Origin: Marinobacter koreensis
GTDB lineage: Bacteria; Pseudomonadota; Gammaproteobacteria; Pseudomonadales; Oleiphilaceae
Assembly (NCBI RefSeq): GCF_023156285.1
Contig: NZ_JAKZAJ010000002.1
Span: 248,001 to 312,000, forward strand
Direction: 5' to 3'
DNA: 64,000 nucleotides
The notes beneath the pieces were generated by a model that did no database searches, was not told the origin of the DNA, and saw only the letters and a list, made by a program, of their open reading frames with translations. Every line of letters starts with the position of its first letter. The stretch's first letter is position 1. The translations under genes and the position numbers were made by a program. Of the stretch, positions 7,393 to 17,996 are shown one piece after another.

Positions 7393-9999
7393 ATGGACTC
7401 GTCAGCCCCCAATCAAGCCGCTGCGCGCTTTCCCGGAACCCTGGCCAGACGGTTCTTTCTCCGCCTTCGGCCATGGTGGCCGTTGCTGCTACTTGCATCG
7501 AGTTTTGCCTACGGCATTCTCGTGGCGCTCTGGCAAACACCCACGCTCCTGAACCCGGCCGTCCCTGCCACCACGCCAACCCCACAGCCGGTGGTCACGC
7601 AGATCCTTCCGGAAACCGGTTACCGGCTTGAGACACTGGCATCGGTGCTGGCCAACCGGCGCTGGCAGGATGCCTCCGCCTGGCAACCGACGGACAACCG
7701 TCGCTCGGGTATTGGCTATCCGTATCAGCCGGCCACGTACCGGGTAACCCTGGCCAACCTCTCCGATGCGCCCGTCCAACGCAACCTGGTGCTCGACGCG
7801 CCCTATCTTGATCATGTGCAGCCTGCGCTGATTTCCCCGGATAACGACGTCCAGACACTGATCGCAATGGGTGACAGCTACCCCGACGGGCACCGGTTGA
7901 TTGATCTGCCGACCTGGATGTGGCCCGTCACCCTGGCGCCGGGCCGCACCACGCTTCTGGTTGAAGTCCGCAACAATGGGCCCGTGCTCCTGCCCTTGAG
8001 CCTTGTGGCGTCCGCGATGCCCGACACCGGGGATATCGTGGCGCTGACCTGGAAGTCGTTCATTTCAGGGTTGCTGGTGTTCGCACTGATCCTGAACCTG
8101 AGTACCGTTATCCGGCTCCGTAAACCCGGCCTCGGATGGCTCAGCGTGTTCATGGCCGGCCTGATCCACAGCCAATTGGTCATGGATGGACTCGGGTTCT
8201 GGTTGCTGTGGCCCGAGCTGCCCGTTCTGAATACCCTGCTGGGTATCAGCTTGCCCCTGTGCCTGCTGGCCTTGTGCGAGTTCACGCCGCATTTCATCAG
8301 TGTCAGCAGGACCTCCGCCGCTGTCCTCAGACTGTTCAGTCTGCTGGCCGGTGCCCACCTGCTGGCCGCGCCCTTCGGCCTCAGACTGATCGGCCAGGAT
8401 TCCCTGCTGGCGCTGGCGGCTCTTGGGGGTATTTTTATTCTCTCCCTGGTCGTTCGCTATCACCGTCGGGTCTATGACCGATACTTCGGGCTGTCGGTAC
8501 TGTCGATTCTCATCGGCGTCGTCATTACCTCGTTGCGTACCATCGGTTGGCTGCCGGTCACGCCGCTGACCGACTCGGCCTTTTTCCTCGGCGCCGCTCT
8601 GGGATCGGTAATTCTGACCAGCGGAATGGGCAGGCTGCTCGTTGAGGAACGGAACCGCAGGCTGGGGTCCGATATCCAGGCCCGGCAGGAGCGCAAGCTG
8701 CGTGCACGCGTGGAGCAGGACATCGACCGGCTGATGAAAACGCACCGGGTAACCGGCAAACCCAACCGGCCGATGCTCGAGGAAACCCTGGACGGCATAA
8801 ACAGCCAGGCTTCCCCCTACAGCGTCTGCATGATACGTCTGGCCCGGATCAACGAACTGGAACAGGCCCTGGGCTATCGCACCACAGAGGATCTGCTCAA
8901 ACAGTACCTCCGGCGGCTGAACGGTTTTCTGAAACGGACGGTGGGCGATCGTCTGATCATGGTCAACGGTTTTGCAGTGTCCTCCCTGGACGCCGCCAAC
9001 CATGCCTTCGCCTTTTATCGCAATGCGCCAGAGAGCGAGGACGACATTCTACTCAACGCCATTGTCGCCTGGCTGGGAACAAACTTCCGGGAAGGCCGCT
9101 TCTCGTTTTCCTGGGCCCCTTCGATAGGGCTGGCCCATGCCCCCCAGCATGGCAGCGACGCCTCCAGCATCCTCTCTTCTGCCGGCTTTGCCTCACTCGA
9201 CGACAGCCGACCACTGACTACCTACGACCCCGCCGTCGCAGACTGGCAATACCGACAGCAGATTCTGATGCTGGAACTCGAGGCATCACTGCGCAGTGAC
9301 GATATGTGGCTGGAATACCAGCCGAAGGTCTGCATCCGGGATGGACGCATCGCGTCTTTCGAGGCCCTGTTACGCTGGCACCACAGCGAGTTTGGCCGGG
9401 TATCCCCGGAGCAGTGGATCCCCGTTGCCGAGGAGGTGGGCCTGATCCCACTGGTTACTCAATGGGTACTGGAGCGCGCCTGTCGGGATTTCGCCAGACT
9501 CAGGGACCGGCACGGGCCGGACATTGCCGTTTCCATCAACGTCTCCGCAAAAGACCTGGCAAGGAAGTCATTCCCCGAGAGCGTCATCGAAACCACGGAG
9601 CGCCATGGGCTTCGTCCGGAAAACCTGATTCTTGAAATTACCGAAACCGCGGTCATGAACGATACCGAGTTGGCCCGCAACAGCCTTCTCTCCCTCAGCC
9701 AACGCGGCTTCAGGATTGCCCTGGATGATTTCGGCACCGGCCATTCATCGCTGGGCACGCTGGCCAGCTTTGAACTGGACGAACTCAAGATCGACCGCAG
9801 CTTTCTGATAGACATCATGACCTACCCACGACGCCAGAATATCCTGCGCGTGGCGCTGGACCTGGGCGAAACCCTCAACCTGGATGTGGTGGTCGAGGGA
9901 GTTGAGGACGAAGCTACCGCCGTCTGGCTCCAGCAATTCCCCGGACTCTATGGACAGGGGTATTACTGGGGCCGTCCGACGCGCCTGCCTGACGCCTAG
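7393..9999 (+). CDS. membrane c-di-GMP phosphodiesterase (7TMR-DISM, degenerate GGDEF, EAL)
   Basis: An 868-residue protein: an N-terminal membrane anchor (about 28-48), a periplasmic 7TMR-DISMED2-type sensor (about 75-215, with [13 protein letters not shown] and APYLDHVQ), seven hydrophobic helices (about 220-410), a coiled segment, a GGDEF-like domain (about 450-610) and an EAL domain (about 625-865). The GGDEF signature is replaced by VNGFAV, so cyclase activity is unlikely. The EAL domain keeps FEALLRW, the Asn of INVSA, EITET, DDFGTG, KIDRS, EGVED and the Gln of [10 protein letters not shown], so hydrolysis of c-di-GMP is predicted. The ligand is probably sensed in the periplasm. AGGAT lies 9 bases before the ATG. 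Its stop codon overlaps that of ilvD. Confidence 0.92.
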   Translation: MDSSAPNQAAARFPGTLARRFFLRLRPWWPLLLLASSFAYGILVALWQTPTLLNPAVPATTPTPQPVVTQILPETGYRLETLASVLANRRWQDASAWQPTDNRRSGIGYPYQPATYRVTLANLSDAPVQRNLVLDAPYLDHVQPALISPDNDVQTLIAMGDSYPDGHRLIDLPTWMWPVTLAPGRTTLLVEVRNNGPVLLPLSLVASAMPDTGDIVALTWKSFISGLLVFALILNLSTVIRLRKPGLGWLSVFMAGLIHSQLVMDGLGFWLLWPELPVLNTLLGISLPLCLLALCEFTPHFISVSRTSAAVLRLFSLLAGAHLLAAPFGLRLIGQDSLLALAALGGIFILSLVVRYHRRVYDRYFGLSVLSILIGVVITSLRTIGWLPVTPLTDSAFFLGAALGSVILTSGMGRLLVEERNRRLGSDIQARQERKLRARVEQDIDRLMKTHRVTGKPNRPMLEETLDGINSQASPYSVCMIRLARINELEQALGYRTTEDLLKQYLRRLNGFLKRTVGDRLIMVNGFAVSSLDAANHAFAFYRNAPESEDDILLNAIVAWLGTNFREGRFSFSWAPSIGLAHAPQHGSDASSILSSAGFASLDDSRPLTTYDPAVADWQYRQQILMLELEASLRSDDMWLEYQPKVCIRDGRIASFEALLRWHHSEFGRVSPEQWIPVAEEVGLIPLVTQWVLERACRDFARLRDRHGPDIAVSINVSAKDLARKSFPESVIETTERHGLRPENLILEITETAVMNDTELARNSLLSLSQRGFRIALDDFGTGHSSLGTLASFELDELKIDRSFLIDIMTYPRRQNILRVALDLGETLNLDVVVEGVEDEATAVWLQQFPGLYGQGYYWGRPTRLPDA

Positions 10000-11672
10000 A
10001 AGTCGTCGGTCACGGCCCCGCCGGACGCGGATCCGACGGTGTGGGCATACTTGGCCAGCACTCCCCGGCGAACCTTGGGAGCCGGTGGTTGCCAGGCCTT
10101 TCGGCGACGCTCAAGCTCCGCTTCTTCCACCGCCAGTTCCAACCGGTTGGCAACCGCATCGATCGTGATCCGATCACCGTCTTCCACCAGCGCAATCGGC
10201 CCGCCCTCGGCCGCCTCCGGAGTGATATGGCCAACCACGAATCCGTGGCTGCCGCCGGAGAACCGGCCATCAGTAATCAATGCCACATCGTTGCCAAGCC
10301 CTTTCCCCATAATGGCCGAGGTCGGGCTGAGCATTTCCCTCATACCCGGACCGCCCCTGGGCCCCTCGTAGCGGATCACGACCACATCTCCAGCCACTAC
10401 GGTTCCGTCAAGGATTCGTGCCTGGGCTTCTTCCTCGGACTGAAAAACCCGGGCGCGCCCCTCGAAATAGGTTCCCTCTTTCCCGGTGATCTTGGCGACG
10501 GCACCGGTGGGTGCCAGGGAGCCATACAGAATGCGCAGGTGGCTGTCTGCCTTGATGGGATCATCGAAGGCATGAATGATGTCCTGCCCATCGGGATAGG
10601 GCGCGACATCGGCCAGATTCTCTGCCAGCGTCTGACCCGTAACGGTCAGGCAATCCCCGTTCAGAAGCCCTCGCTCCAGCAGCATTTTCATCAACGGCTG
10701 GATACCACCGATCGCCACCAGTTCGGACATCATGTAATGCCCGCTGGGGCGGAGATCCGCGAGCACGGGAACCCGCTTGCCAATCTCGGTAAAATCGTCA
10801 AGCGACAGTTCGACCCCCATGGTTCTGGCCATCGCCAGAAGGTGCAGGACGGCGTTGGTGGATCCGCCAAGGGCAATCACCACGGTGATGGCGTTTTCGA
10901 AAGCCGCGCGGGTCATGATGTCCGACGGCCGGATATTTCGGTCCAGCAGGTTCAGGACCGCCGCACCAGCTGCCCGTGAATCCTCGGCCTTCACCGAGGA
11001 AACGGCATTCTGAGCGGAACTGCCGGGCAGGCTCATGCCCATCGCTTCAATCGCGGAGGCCATGGTATTGGCGGTATACATACCACCGCAGGAACCAGGG
11101 CCCGGGATAGCGGTCTCCTCGATCTGTTTGACATCAATGAGGTCCAGATCACCCCGGGCATGGGCACCAATGGCCTCGAACACGGAGATAATATCGGTGT
11201 GGTTGGCTCCCGGCTGGATGGTACCGCCGTAGACGAACACCGATGGCCGATTCAACCGGGTAAGACCGATCATGCAGCCCGGCATGTTCTTGTCACAGCC
11301 TCCGATGGCTACGAGGCCGTCAAATCCTTCACACCCGGCGACGGTTTCCAGGGAATCGGCGATCACTTCCCGGGAGACCAGGGAGTACTTCATACCCTCC
11401 GTTCCGTTAGCAATCCCGTCCGACACGGTTATGGTATTGAAAATCAGCGACTTACCACCAGCCTCATCGGCCCCGCTCGCGGCTTCCTCGGCCAACTGAT
11501 TGATGTGCATGTTACAGGGGGTCACGTTGCTCCAGGTCGAAGCAATGCCCACCTGGGGCTTGCGGAAATCTTCGTCCTGGAAGCCCACCGCACGAAGCAT
11601 GGCCCGGCTGGCCGATTTGCCCACACCGTCCACCACGGGCGCAGAATATCGCCGGCGTGAATCTGCAGTCAT
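9996..11672 (-). CDS. ilvD: dihydroxy-acid dehydratase
   Basis: Fe-S dehydratase that converts 2,3-dihydroxy-3-methylbutanoate to 2-ketoisovalerate (and the isoleucine equivalent) in branched-chain amino acid synthesis. Cluster cysteines lie in [18 protein letters not shown] and [13 protein letters not shown]; the C-terminal [15 protein letters not shown] is typical. At 558 residues it is the shorter IlvD type rather than the ~616-residue E. coli type. I place the start at 11672 because GAGGAGG sits 8 bases upstream; an ATG at 11699 would put that site inside the gene. Its TAG and that of the convergent phosphodiesterase gene share one CTAG. Confidence 0.96.
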   Translation of the reverse strand: MTADSRRRYSAPVVDGVGKSASRAMLRAVGFQDEDFRKPQVGIASTWSNVTPCNMHINQLAEEAASGADEAGGKSLIFNTITVSDGIANGTEGMKYSLVSREVIADSLETVAGCEGFDGLVAIGGCDKNMPGCMIGLTRLNRPSVFVYGGTIQPGANHTDIISVFEAIGAHARGDLDLIDVKQIEETAIPGPGSCGGMYTANTMASAIEAMGMSLPGSSAQNAVSSVKAEDSRAAGAAVLNLLDRNIRPSDIMTRAAFENAITVVIALGGSTNAVLHLLAMARTMGVELSLDDFTEIGKRVPVLADLRPSGHYMMSELVAIGGIQPLMKMLLERGLLNGDCLTVTGQTLAENLADVAPYPDGQDIIHAFDDPIKADSHLRILYGSLAPTGAVAKITGKEGTYFEGRARVFQSEEEAQARILDGTVVAGDVVVIRYEGPRGGPGMREMLSPTSAIMGKGLGNDVALITDGRFSGGSHGFVVGHITPEAAEGGPIALVEDGDRITIDAVANRLELAVEEAELERRRKAWQPPAPKVRRGVLAKYAHTVGSASGGAVTDDF

Positions 11673-11893
11673 TGCGTCTACCTCCTCATCACTCATCACT
11701 GGCCATTACCGTCATGGAGGGCCCTCTGCGCGACCTCCCGGCGACACGGTGACAGATCTGCCATTTGTCCACAAACATCGCACCGGTTCAGATGCACCGG
11801 AAATATGACTTTGCGAATGACCTGCATCAACCACCGTGGCTGCACCCGACCTTACAATCAATTCATAGCAGATATCAGCCACGGAGGCATGGG

Positions 11894-14320
11894 ATGCCAA
11901 CGCCCACACAGTCCAGCCTGACATCGACCATCGGTGAGCAATGCCCGGAATATCAGGTCTGGCGCAAGGGCTATGGCGTGATCAAACACAGCGAAGCCAC
12001 CTGCCAGGCGGTCGTGGCGCTGGCTGATCGACTGGTTGAACAGGGTCTGCAACAGGACACCCGGACCGTCTATCGCAAGCTGGCGGCACTGGACCGTATC
12101 GCCAGCGCGGGACTCTGGCTTGTGGTGCACATGTCCTATACGAACCGGGTCAACCTCTCCGGTGCTCCGCTGACGCCACAGGATTTCAAGCCAACGCCCC
12201 GCGGCCATGCCGGCAGCGCCCTGAATATGGTTCCGGCCTACGCCGGTTATCTGGCGCTCAACGATCTGACCGGACGCACGCGCAGCTGGGTAATGGGTCA
12301 GGGACACTGCGTCGCGGCCATCGAGGCCATCAACGTCCTTACCGGCAACATCTTTCCGGAGCAACGCGAGCGCTACCAGAGTCCGGAAGGCCTGTCGCGG
12401 CTGGCCGCCGATTTCTACAGTTTCCGACAACGGCCCGACGGCTCGCTCGCAGCGCCCGCCGGCAGCCATGTCAGCGCCCAAACCGCCGGGGCGATACTGG
12501 AAGGCGGCTATCCCGGCCTCGCTGAACTTCAGTGCAGCCATATGCCACTTCCCGGTGAATCACTCGTTGCCTTCTTCTCCGATGGTGCCATTGATGGAGA
12601 GCGGGGCAGCGACTGGATTCCGCGCTGGTGGCGGGCCAGTGACTGCGGACTGGTTCTGCCTCTGCTGATCCTCAACGACAGGTGTGGCGAACCGGTCCGG
12701 GATCCGGAAACCGGGGAAGGTCTTGATGGGCTGGAAAGCGATCTGCGCTACCGGGGCTTCGCCCCGTTCCGGTTCGATGGCCGGGACCCGGCGGCGTATG
12801 TTTGCGCCCTCCTCCGCATGGAGTACGACCTCCAGGCCCTCAGCGACGCCGCGTCAAAGGGGCAGGTTCAGTACCCCATCGAGATGCCTTTTGGCCTGGC
12901 GCAGACTGTCCGGGGCTTCGGATTCTATGGCGCCGGAACCGAAATCGATCACGACCTCCCGTTACCCGGCAGTCCGCGGACCGATTCCCGAGCCCGGGAT
13001 CTGTTCAATACCCATGCGGCGCCGTTGTGGGTCGATCCGGAGGAGTTGCGGGAATCGGTTCAGCAACTGAGCGGCCATGCCATGCAGAATCGTCCACTGG
13101 AAAGGGATCATCCGCTGGCAGGGCGCAACCCGTCGGATCCGGCTCTCCCGAGACTGTCATCATGCCGTGAGGCCCAGGCATCTCCCATGCACGCTGTGGA
13201 TCATTTTTTCACCGCTCTGGCAAAGAACAATCCTCAACTTCGGGTTCGTATCGGCGACTCCGGGAACCTGTCAGAACACCGGCTGCCCGGCGTGCTGGAC
13301 GAATTCCGGAAACGGGTCAGCCAACCCCGCAATCCGCACGAAGACGTCTACGGTGGCATTGTATCCGTCCGGAATGACGAAGCTGTCGCGTCCGCCTGCC
13401 TGGGCAACAAGGCCGGACTGAACCTGGTGGTGGGTGATGAGGCATTCTGCGTCAAGATACTGGGCATCCTGCGCCAGGAACTGACTTTCGCCCGCCAGCA
13501 GAAAGAAGCAGGCAGACCACCCCGGTGGCTTGGTCTGCCCGTGGTGGCAACCGCCCATACCTGGGAGAACCCCAACAACGCGATCTCCCAACAGGACACT
13601 ACCTTCTGTGAGGCATTGCTGGGCGAGATGGGCGACGTGTCCCGTGTTCTGTTCCCCGCCGATTACAACAGTACCCTCGCCACACTCCCTTCCGTCTATA
13701 CCGACCGGGGCCGCATCACCGGGCTGGTGGTACCCGCACAGGATCGTCCACGGGTCTTTGACGCCAGCGAAGCAGAGAGCCTTGCCCGTAACGGTGCGCT
13801 GGTGGTGGATGAAGATACCTGCGCCGGCGAACCGCTGTTGCTGATGGCAAGCGGTGCCTATCAGCTGTCCGAGGCGATCCGGGCCTGCGAACGACTGCGG
13901 GAAACCGGCACGCCCTTCCGCCTGGTCTACCTTCAGGAACCCGGCCGCTTCCGACAGCCCCGGGATGCCTTCGAGGCTCCGTTCTGTGCCTCGGAACTGG
14001 AAAGGGAGCGGCTTTTTCCACACCGCTTGAACTGCCGCGTGGCCCTGACCCACATGCGACCGGAAGTCTTCCGTGGCCATTTGCACCCGCTTTTCCCGTC
14101 CATGGAACGATCCCGGGTACTCGGCTTCATCAACCGTGGAGGCACGCTGAACCCGGCGGGCATGCTGTTCGCGAATCAAAGTTCCTGGGGACATGTGCTG
14201 GCCGCCTGTGCGGCGATCATGGAAAAACCGCCGGGCGAATGGTTATCGAGCGCGGAACTGGCTGCCGTCGAGGGTCGCGGGGATCCGACGGTCATCACCC
14301 GGGGCTTGCCCACCGCCTGA
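11894..14320 (+). CDS. divergent phosphoketolase-like thiamine-diphosphate enzyme
   Basis: An 808-residue protein with the size and domain order of xylulose-5-P/fructose-6-P phosphoketolase, but highly divergent. Recognisable blocks: RGHAGSALNM (family GHxGT), GQGHCVAA (GPGHGG), AGSHVSAQTAGAILEGGYPG (SHxxPxTPGSIHEGGELG), FFSDGAIDGE (GDGEAETG, the metal/ThDP site), VRNDEAVAS (GPDETxSN, the ThDP glutamate) and TAHTWENPNN with SQQD (SHxWRQDHNGFTHQD). In the last block the first His is kept but the two later histidines are lost, so substrate or chemistry may differ from acetyl-phosphate formation. The start at 11894 has GGAGG 6 bases upstream; an in-frame codon at 11765 does not. Diverges from ilvD. 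Confidence 0.75.
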   Translation: MPTPTQSSLTSTIGEQCPEYQVWRKGYGVIKHSEATCQAVVALADRLVEQGLQQDTRTVYRKLAALDRIASAGLWLVVHMSYTNRVNLSGAPLTPQDFKPTPRGHAGSALNMVPAYAGYLALNDLTGRTRSWVMGQGHCVAAIEAINVLTGNIFPEQRERYQSPEGLSRLAADFYSFRQRPDGSLAAPAGSHVSAQTAGAILEGGYPGLAELQCSHMPLPGESLVAFFSDGAIDGERGSDWIPRWWRASDCGLVLPLLILNDRCGEPVRDPETGEGLDGLESDLRYRGFAPFRFDGRDPAAYVCALLRMEYDLQALSDAASKGQVQYPIEMPFGLAQTVRGFGFYGAGTEIDHDLPLPGSPRTDSRARDLFNTHAAPLWVDPEELRESVQQLSGHAMQNRPLERDHPLAGRNPSDPALPRLSSCREAQASPMHAVDHFFTALAKNNPQLRVRIGDSGNLSEHRLPGVLDEFRKRVSQPRNPHEDVYGGIVSVRNDEAVASACLGNKAGLNLVVGDEAFCVKILGILRQELTFARQQKEAGRPPRWLGLPVVATAHTWENPNNAISQQDTTFCEALLGEMGDVSRVLFPADYNSTLATLPSVYTDRGRITGLVVPAQDRPRVFDASEAESLARNGALVVDEDTCAGEPLLLMASGAYQLSEAIRACERLRETGTPFRLVYLQEPGRFRQPRDAFEAPFCASELERERLFPHRLNCRVALTHMRPEVFRGHLHPLFPSMERSRVLGFINRGGTLNPAGMLFANQSSWGHVLAACAAIMEKPPGEWLSSAELAAVEGRGDPTVITRGLPTA

Positions 14321-14342
14321 GGCAGACAACAGGCCCGGCCAA

Positions 14343-14369
14343 TAAAAAGGGGAGCAACCCGCTCCCCTT
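14343..14369 (-). terminator. intrinsic terminator of the YIP1-type gene
   Basis: An inverted repeat of AAGGGGAGC and GCTCCCCTT with a 5-base loop; read on the minus strand it is followed by TTTTTATT. It lies just after the stop of the leftward membrane-protein gene at 14395. On the plus strand the tail is poor, so it serves the phosphoketolase-like gene less well. Confidence 0.75.
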
Positions 14370-14394
14370 CTGCGTGATGGATGGTCCTGCGGGA

Positions 14395-15006
14395 CTATCC
14401 GCTGACAAACACCGGACCGATCCCCATGTTCCAGATAATCGCGGAACCGGCCCTCGTGGACACCAGGATCACCAGTGCAACGGTCAGCAGGGCGCCACCG
14501 TACATGACGGCCTGTTCCTTTTCGATACCCATGACAATGGGCAGACCGTCATACATCAACCAGGCGCCATAGCAGGCTGCCACCAGAAACACGATGGCAT
14601 TGAACCAGGGCACCGGATACAGCAGCGCAAATCCGGCGAGGAACAACGGTGTGCAGGAATAGGCTGCCAGGGCAATGCCGTTGGAAGGCACATGCTCCTC
14701 TTTGGCTCCGTAGGTGCGCGCCATCCAGTTGATGGCATAGCCGAGTGCAAAGACTCCGATCAACATGGATATATAGGTCAGCACACTCAGTTGCATGGCG
14801 CTGATTTCCGTCAGCTTGATCAGCCGTTCATTGCCGACCGTCCAGCCGAAATGGGCTGTGGATATATAAGCGCATACCGGGCCAATCAGGGCCAGGATCG
14901 CGACATAGGCCACATAGACCCGACGTGGAGTTTCATGTTCTTTACGTATGGACACCCACTCTTCATCGGGGTGCGTGAACATTCCGAACGCATGTGACAG
15001 GAGCAT
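14395..15006 (-). CDS. YIP1/DUF1282-type inner-membrane protein
   Basis: A 203-residue integral membrane protein of unknown function. Five hydrophobic segments are visible (about 32-52, 70-95, 115-138, 140-160, 168-190) after a cytoplasmic N-terminus MLLSHAFGMFTHPDEEW, which is typical of bacterial YIP1-domain proteins (they begin with a short amphipathic stretch ending P..W). I chose 15006 because GAGGGGG lies 5 bases upstream; the ATG at 15081 would add a cysteine-rich tail with no ribosome site. No operon partner: it is separated by 144 bases from the GST gene on the same strand and is followed by a terminator. Confidence 0.78.
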   Translation of the reverse strand: MLLSHAFGMFTHPDEEWVSIRKEHETPRRVYVAYVAILALIGPVCAYISTAHFGWTVGNERLIKLTEISAMQLSVLTYISMLIGVFALGYAINWMARTYGAKEEHVPSNGIALAAYSCTPLFLAGFALLYPVPWFNAIVFLVAACYGAWLMYDGLPIVMGIEKEQAVMYGGALLTVALVILVSTRAGSAIIWNMGIGPVFVSG

Positions 15007-15150
15007 GGATACCCCCTCTTCTTGCTGTTTTTGGGTCAGGGAAGGCCGGGAGGCAACACACCTCCGGCACATCCCTTTCATTAACTATAGTCAAGAACAG
15101 GGGGTGAAACAGAACCGACTGATGATATTTTGTTCAGTTGATAGCCTGTT

Positions 15151-15732
15151 TCATACAGTTTGGTTCTGACGAGGATCCGTCTGGGCGACCCAGGGATTGT
15201 CCTTGCGGGCATCCCGGAAGTCGACGAGGCTTTCAACCCCGCTGAAATCGACGAGATCGCGGAAATCGAGCCAGTCCACCAGGCAGTAGAGGCAAATCGA
15301 AGGGTAGTCCCAATTTTCAAAGCGGCCGTCATCAACCTGAGCCGCCAGGGTCCTGAGCGTCGTCATGATCCGCTCGCGCTGGAGGTTGAAGAACATGACA
15401 TCCGCGTCGACGTCAACGCCGGACTTCTTGGACAGCAACAGCGTCACGGCCGAATCATTGGCCGCGTCAACCAGGGTCAACTGGTTCTCCTGATCCCAGG
15501 TCAGGGGATCCCGATTCTGTTTGGCACTCAGATACCTGGCGATGATCCGGGAATCGAAGAGCTCCTGCCCGTCATCCTCGATCATCGGGATTTTCAGGGC
15601 CGGATTGTTACGACGGAGTTCATCCCGACCCTCGCCGTAGATATCGAGATTGACGAACTCGTAGGGGTCTTCTCCGAGCAGAATGCGTATACGTCTGACG
15701 TAAGGAGAGGTGGTGGATCCGATCAGTTTCAT
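15151..15732 (-). CDS. glutathione S-transferase family protein
   Basis: A 193-residue GST-like protein. The thioredoxin-fold N-terminal domain (1-75) has MKLIGSTTSPYVRRIRILL, where Ser8/Ser9 could be the glutathione-activating residue, the cis-proline region PALKIPMI, and the DSRIIARYL helix that contacts glutathione. The C-terminal all-helical domain is short. CGGAG lies 5 bases before the start. It follows the alanine dehydrogenase gene after only 14 bases, so the two are probably co-transcribed; the shared role is not clear. Substrate unknown. Confidence 0.85.
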   Translation of the reverse strand: MKLIGSTTSPYVRRIRILLGEDPYEFVNLDIYGEGRDELRRNNPALKIPMIEDDGQELFDSRIIARYLSAKQNRDPLTWDQENQLTLVDAANDSAVTLLLSKKSGVDVDADVMFFNLQRERIMTTLRTLAAQVDDGRFENWDYPSICLYCLVDWLDFRDLVDFSGVESLVDFRDARKDNPWVAQTDPRQNQTV

Positions 15733-15746
15733 GACTGCTCCGGTTT

Positions 15747-16865
15747 TCAGGTTCCCAGAAGGGATTCTGGATCTGTGTATGGGTACCCGGTGGCTTCCGC
15801 CACTTCCCTGTAGGTCACCTTGCCAGCCATCACATTCAGGCCGGCCATCAGGTGCGGGTCCTCTCTCATCGCCTGTTCGGCCCCCTTGTTCGCCAGCGCA
15901 GCGATAAACGGCAAGGTGGCGTTATTCAGGGCAAGCGTGGAAGTCCGCGCGACGGCTCCGGGCATGTTTGCCACGCAGTAATGTACCACACCATCAACAA
16001 CGTACGTGGGGTTATCATGGGTGGTCGGCTTTGAGGTCTCCGCACAACCACCCTGATCAATGGCAACATCAACGATCACGCTCCCCTCGGGCATTCTTCG
16101 GATCATGTCGCGGGTAATCAACTTGGGGGCGGAGGCACCGGGAATCAGCACACTGCCGATGACCAGATCCGACTCCACAACGGCTTCATCCAGGGCATGG
16201 GCCGTGGAGAACAGCGTGGTTATACGGTTCCCATAGTGGTGATCGAGCTGCCTCAGAACGTCCATGCTCCGGTCAATCACCGTGACATGTGCGCCGAGAC
16301 CAATGGCCATGGCCACGGCGTTCTGGCCCACAACACCGCCACCGACGACGGTTACCCTCGCGGGACTGACACCCGGGACACCACCGAGAAGCACGCCCCG
16401 GCCGCCCAGATACTTCTCCAGACAGTGGGCGCCCGCCTGGATTGACATTCGTCCTGCGACCTCGGACATCGGCGCCAGTAACGGCAAATGGCCAGCCCTG
16501 TCGGTCACGGTTTCGTACGCAATGCAGGTCGCTCCCGACGCCACCAGGTCATCAGTCTGCGCCTGGTCCGGGGCAAGATGGAGGTAGGTAAACAGGGTTT
16601 GGCCCTTCCTCAGGAGGGCGCGCTCCGCGGGCTGCGGCTCCTTGACCTTGACGATCAGCTCGGCCTGCTCGAAGACGTCCTCCGCGCTGTCAACAATCCG
16701 GGCACCGGCCTGGCGGTAGTCATCGTCGGAGAATCCGCTGGCGGAACCAGCACCCTGCTGCACACAGACATCATGCCCGTGACTGTACAACTCGTGAACC
16801 GACGCCGGAGTCATGCCGACACGATACTCGTGATTCTTGATTTCCCGGGGTACACCAACTTTCAT
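15747..16865 (-). CDS. ald: alanine dehydrogenase
   Basis: NAD-dependent alanine dehydrogenase, 372 residues, interconverting L-alanine and pyruvate plus ammonia. It begins [20 protein letters not shown], the family signature, with substrate lysine in VKVKEPQ and catalytic histidine in TYLHLAPD. The Rossmann glycine motif [11 protein letters not shown] binds NAD. I use ATG 16865, with GGGAG 7 bases upstream, over a GTG at 16871. A GST-family gene follows after 14 bases. It may serve alanine catabolism; dadA (D-alanine oxidation) is at the right end of the window but is not linked. Confidence 0.96.
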   Translation of the reverse strand: MKVGVPREIKNHEYRVGMTPASVHELYSHGHDVCVQQGAGSASGFSDDDYRQAGARIVDSAEDVFEQAELIVKVKEPQPAERALLRKGQTLFTYLHLAPDQAQTDDLVASGATCIAYETVTDRAGHLPLLAPMSEVAGRMSIQAGAHCLEKYLGGRGVLLGGVPGVSPARVTVVGGGVVGQNAVAMAIGLGAHVTVIDRSMDVLRQLDHHYGNRITTLFSTAHALDEAVVESDLVIGSVLIPGASAPKLITRDMIRRMPEGSVIVDVAIDQGGCAETSKPTTHDNPTYVVDGVVHYCVANMPGAVARTSTLALNNATLPFIAALANKGAEQAMREDPHLMAGLNVMAGKVTYREVAEATGYPYTDPESLLGT

Positions 16866-16961
16866 GAACACGCTCCCACGATCCGTCCAAACATTCGTAA
16901 GTTCTGCTCATCCAGTGTAGTCAAAAGACCCGCACCCGGTGCCGGGGCCATATCCGTACTT

Positions 16962-17660
16962 TTACAGGGTACCCGCGATCGTGCTTCTGACCTCTTCCAT
17001 CAGGGTTTCCAGAGACTTGTCGCCGACCGTTACCGGCGGGTGAATCACGATGTGAATGTCGCCACTGCTGAAGGCTGCATGGCCCTTGGGCAACCGGTCA
17101 TGGGAACCGCGAATGGTGACCGGCAGAATGGGCAGCCCGCCATCCCGGGCGATCACGAAGCCACCGCGCTTGAAAGGGAGCAACCGGCCGTCCCACGATC
17201 GGGTGCCCTCAGGAAACAACAGGATACTGGTGCCGTCCGGCAATTGTGCGACGCCCTGTTTGATGCTCTCGAGGGCATCTGAACCTTTTGACCGATCGAT
17301 GAACAGATTCCGGGAAGTTTCAAGGGCCAGGCCGAACAACGGGACCTTCCGCAACTCCTTCTTGATGACCCACCGGTACTGCAGACCCAGCGCGAGCACC
17401 AGTGCCGGAGGATCGAAATACGAAGCATGGTTGCTGAGGATGACGTAACGCTCGCCGGGCCGGATGTGTTCCCGGCCGCTCACTCGCAGGCGGATGCCAC
17501 AGACCTTCAGAATGACCCAGGCATAGATCTGGGTACCCTGGAACGCTGCGTCCCCGCGTTTGCCTATAAGCGCGGCCACAACAATAGGAACAAACAGAAT
17601 CAGGGTGAGAAGGATGGCCCAGAAGAAAATCCAGACAGTCTTCAGAACTCGCAGCGGCAT
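16962..17660 (-). CDS. plsC: 1-acyl-glycerol-3-phosphate acyltransferase family protein
   Basis: PlsC-family acyltransferase, 232 residues, expected to acylate lysophosphatidic acid or a similar acceptor at the inner membrane. One long N-terminal membrane segment (about 5-35) precedes the catalytic motif NHASYFD (HX4D), then RNLFIDRSKG, FPEGTRSWDG and the PVTIRGS block. Start at 17660 (MPLRVLK) with GGAAGG just upstream; an in-frame codon at 17738 lies in the region after the cold-shock terminator and is rejected. The gene symbol is by family; several paralogues usually exist, so the exact acceptor is unsure. Confidence 0.88.
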   Translation of the reverse strand: MPLRVLKTVWIFFWAILLTLILFVPIVVAALIGKRGDAAFQGTQIYAWVILKVCGIRLRVSGREHIRPGERYVILSNHASYFDPPALVLALGLQYRWVIKKELRKVPLFGLALETSRNLFIDRSKGSDALESIKQGVAQLPDGTSILLFPEGTRSWDGRLLPFKRGGFVIARDGGLPILPVTIRGSHDRLPKGHAAFSSGDIHIVIHPPVTVGDKSLETLMEEVRSTIAGTL

Positions 17661-17740
17661 GAAACCTTCCCGTGTATCTCGACGACAAATTAAACGAGCA
17701 ACCGGGAAAGAAAGATTACACAGTCGAAAAAAAATCACAA

Positions 17741-17766
17741 AAAAAGGCAGCCGAAGCTGCCTTTTT
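17741..17766 (-). terminator. intrinsic terminator of the cold-shock gene
   Basis: A 6-bp GC stem (17746-17751 with 17756-17761) with a UUCG tetraloop on the minus strand, flanked by A5/T5, and followed on the minus strand by further T-rich sequence. It sits 23 bases after the cold-shock stop and before plsC. Confidence 0.9.
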
Positions 17767-17789
17767 GATGTTGCCGAAGCCGTCAGGAC

Positions 17790-17996
17790 TTACAGGGCAA
17801 CAACGTTCTCCGCCTGAGGACCTTTCTGGCCCTGAGTCACGGTGAACTCGACCTGCTGGCCTTCGGCCAGGGTCTTGAAACCAGAGCCCTGAATGGCGCT
17901 GTAGTGAACAAAAACGTCCGGGCCGCCTTCACGAGTGATAAAGCCAAAGCCTTTTGCTTCGTTGAAGAACTTAACAGTACCGGTAACAGTAGACAT
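17790..17996 (-). CDS. cold-shock domain protein (CspA family)
   Basis: A 68-residue single cold-shock domain that binds single-stranded nucleic acid. RNP1 is KGFGFI and RNP2 is VFVHYSAI, with the normal CspA order and C-terminal PQAENVVAL. Start at 17996 ([11 protein letters not shown]) has AGGA 9 bases upstream; an in-frame codon at 18017 adds six residues not found in the family. A good promoter lies about 160 bases upstream of the start, leaving a leader of cspA-like length, and a strong terminator follows. It is thus a monocistronic unit. Confidence 0.95.
   Translation of the reverse strand: MSTVTGTVKFFNEAKGFGFITREGGPDVFVHYSAIQGSGFKTLAEGQQVEFTVTQGQKGPQAENVVAL

Noticed and set aside
8065..9003. 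Long minus-strand open frame opposite the phosphodiesterase
   Set aside because: Gln/Gly-rich low-complexity translation, no family features, no ribosome site; shadow of the GC-rich coding strand.
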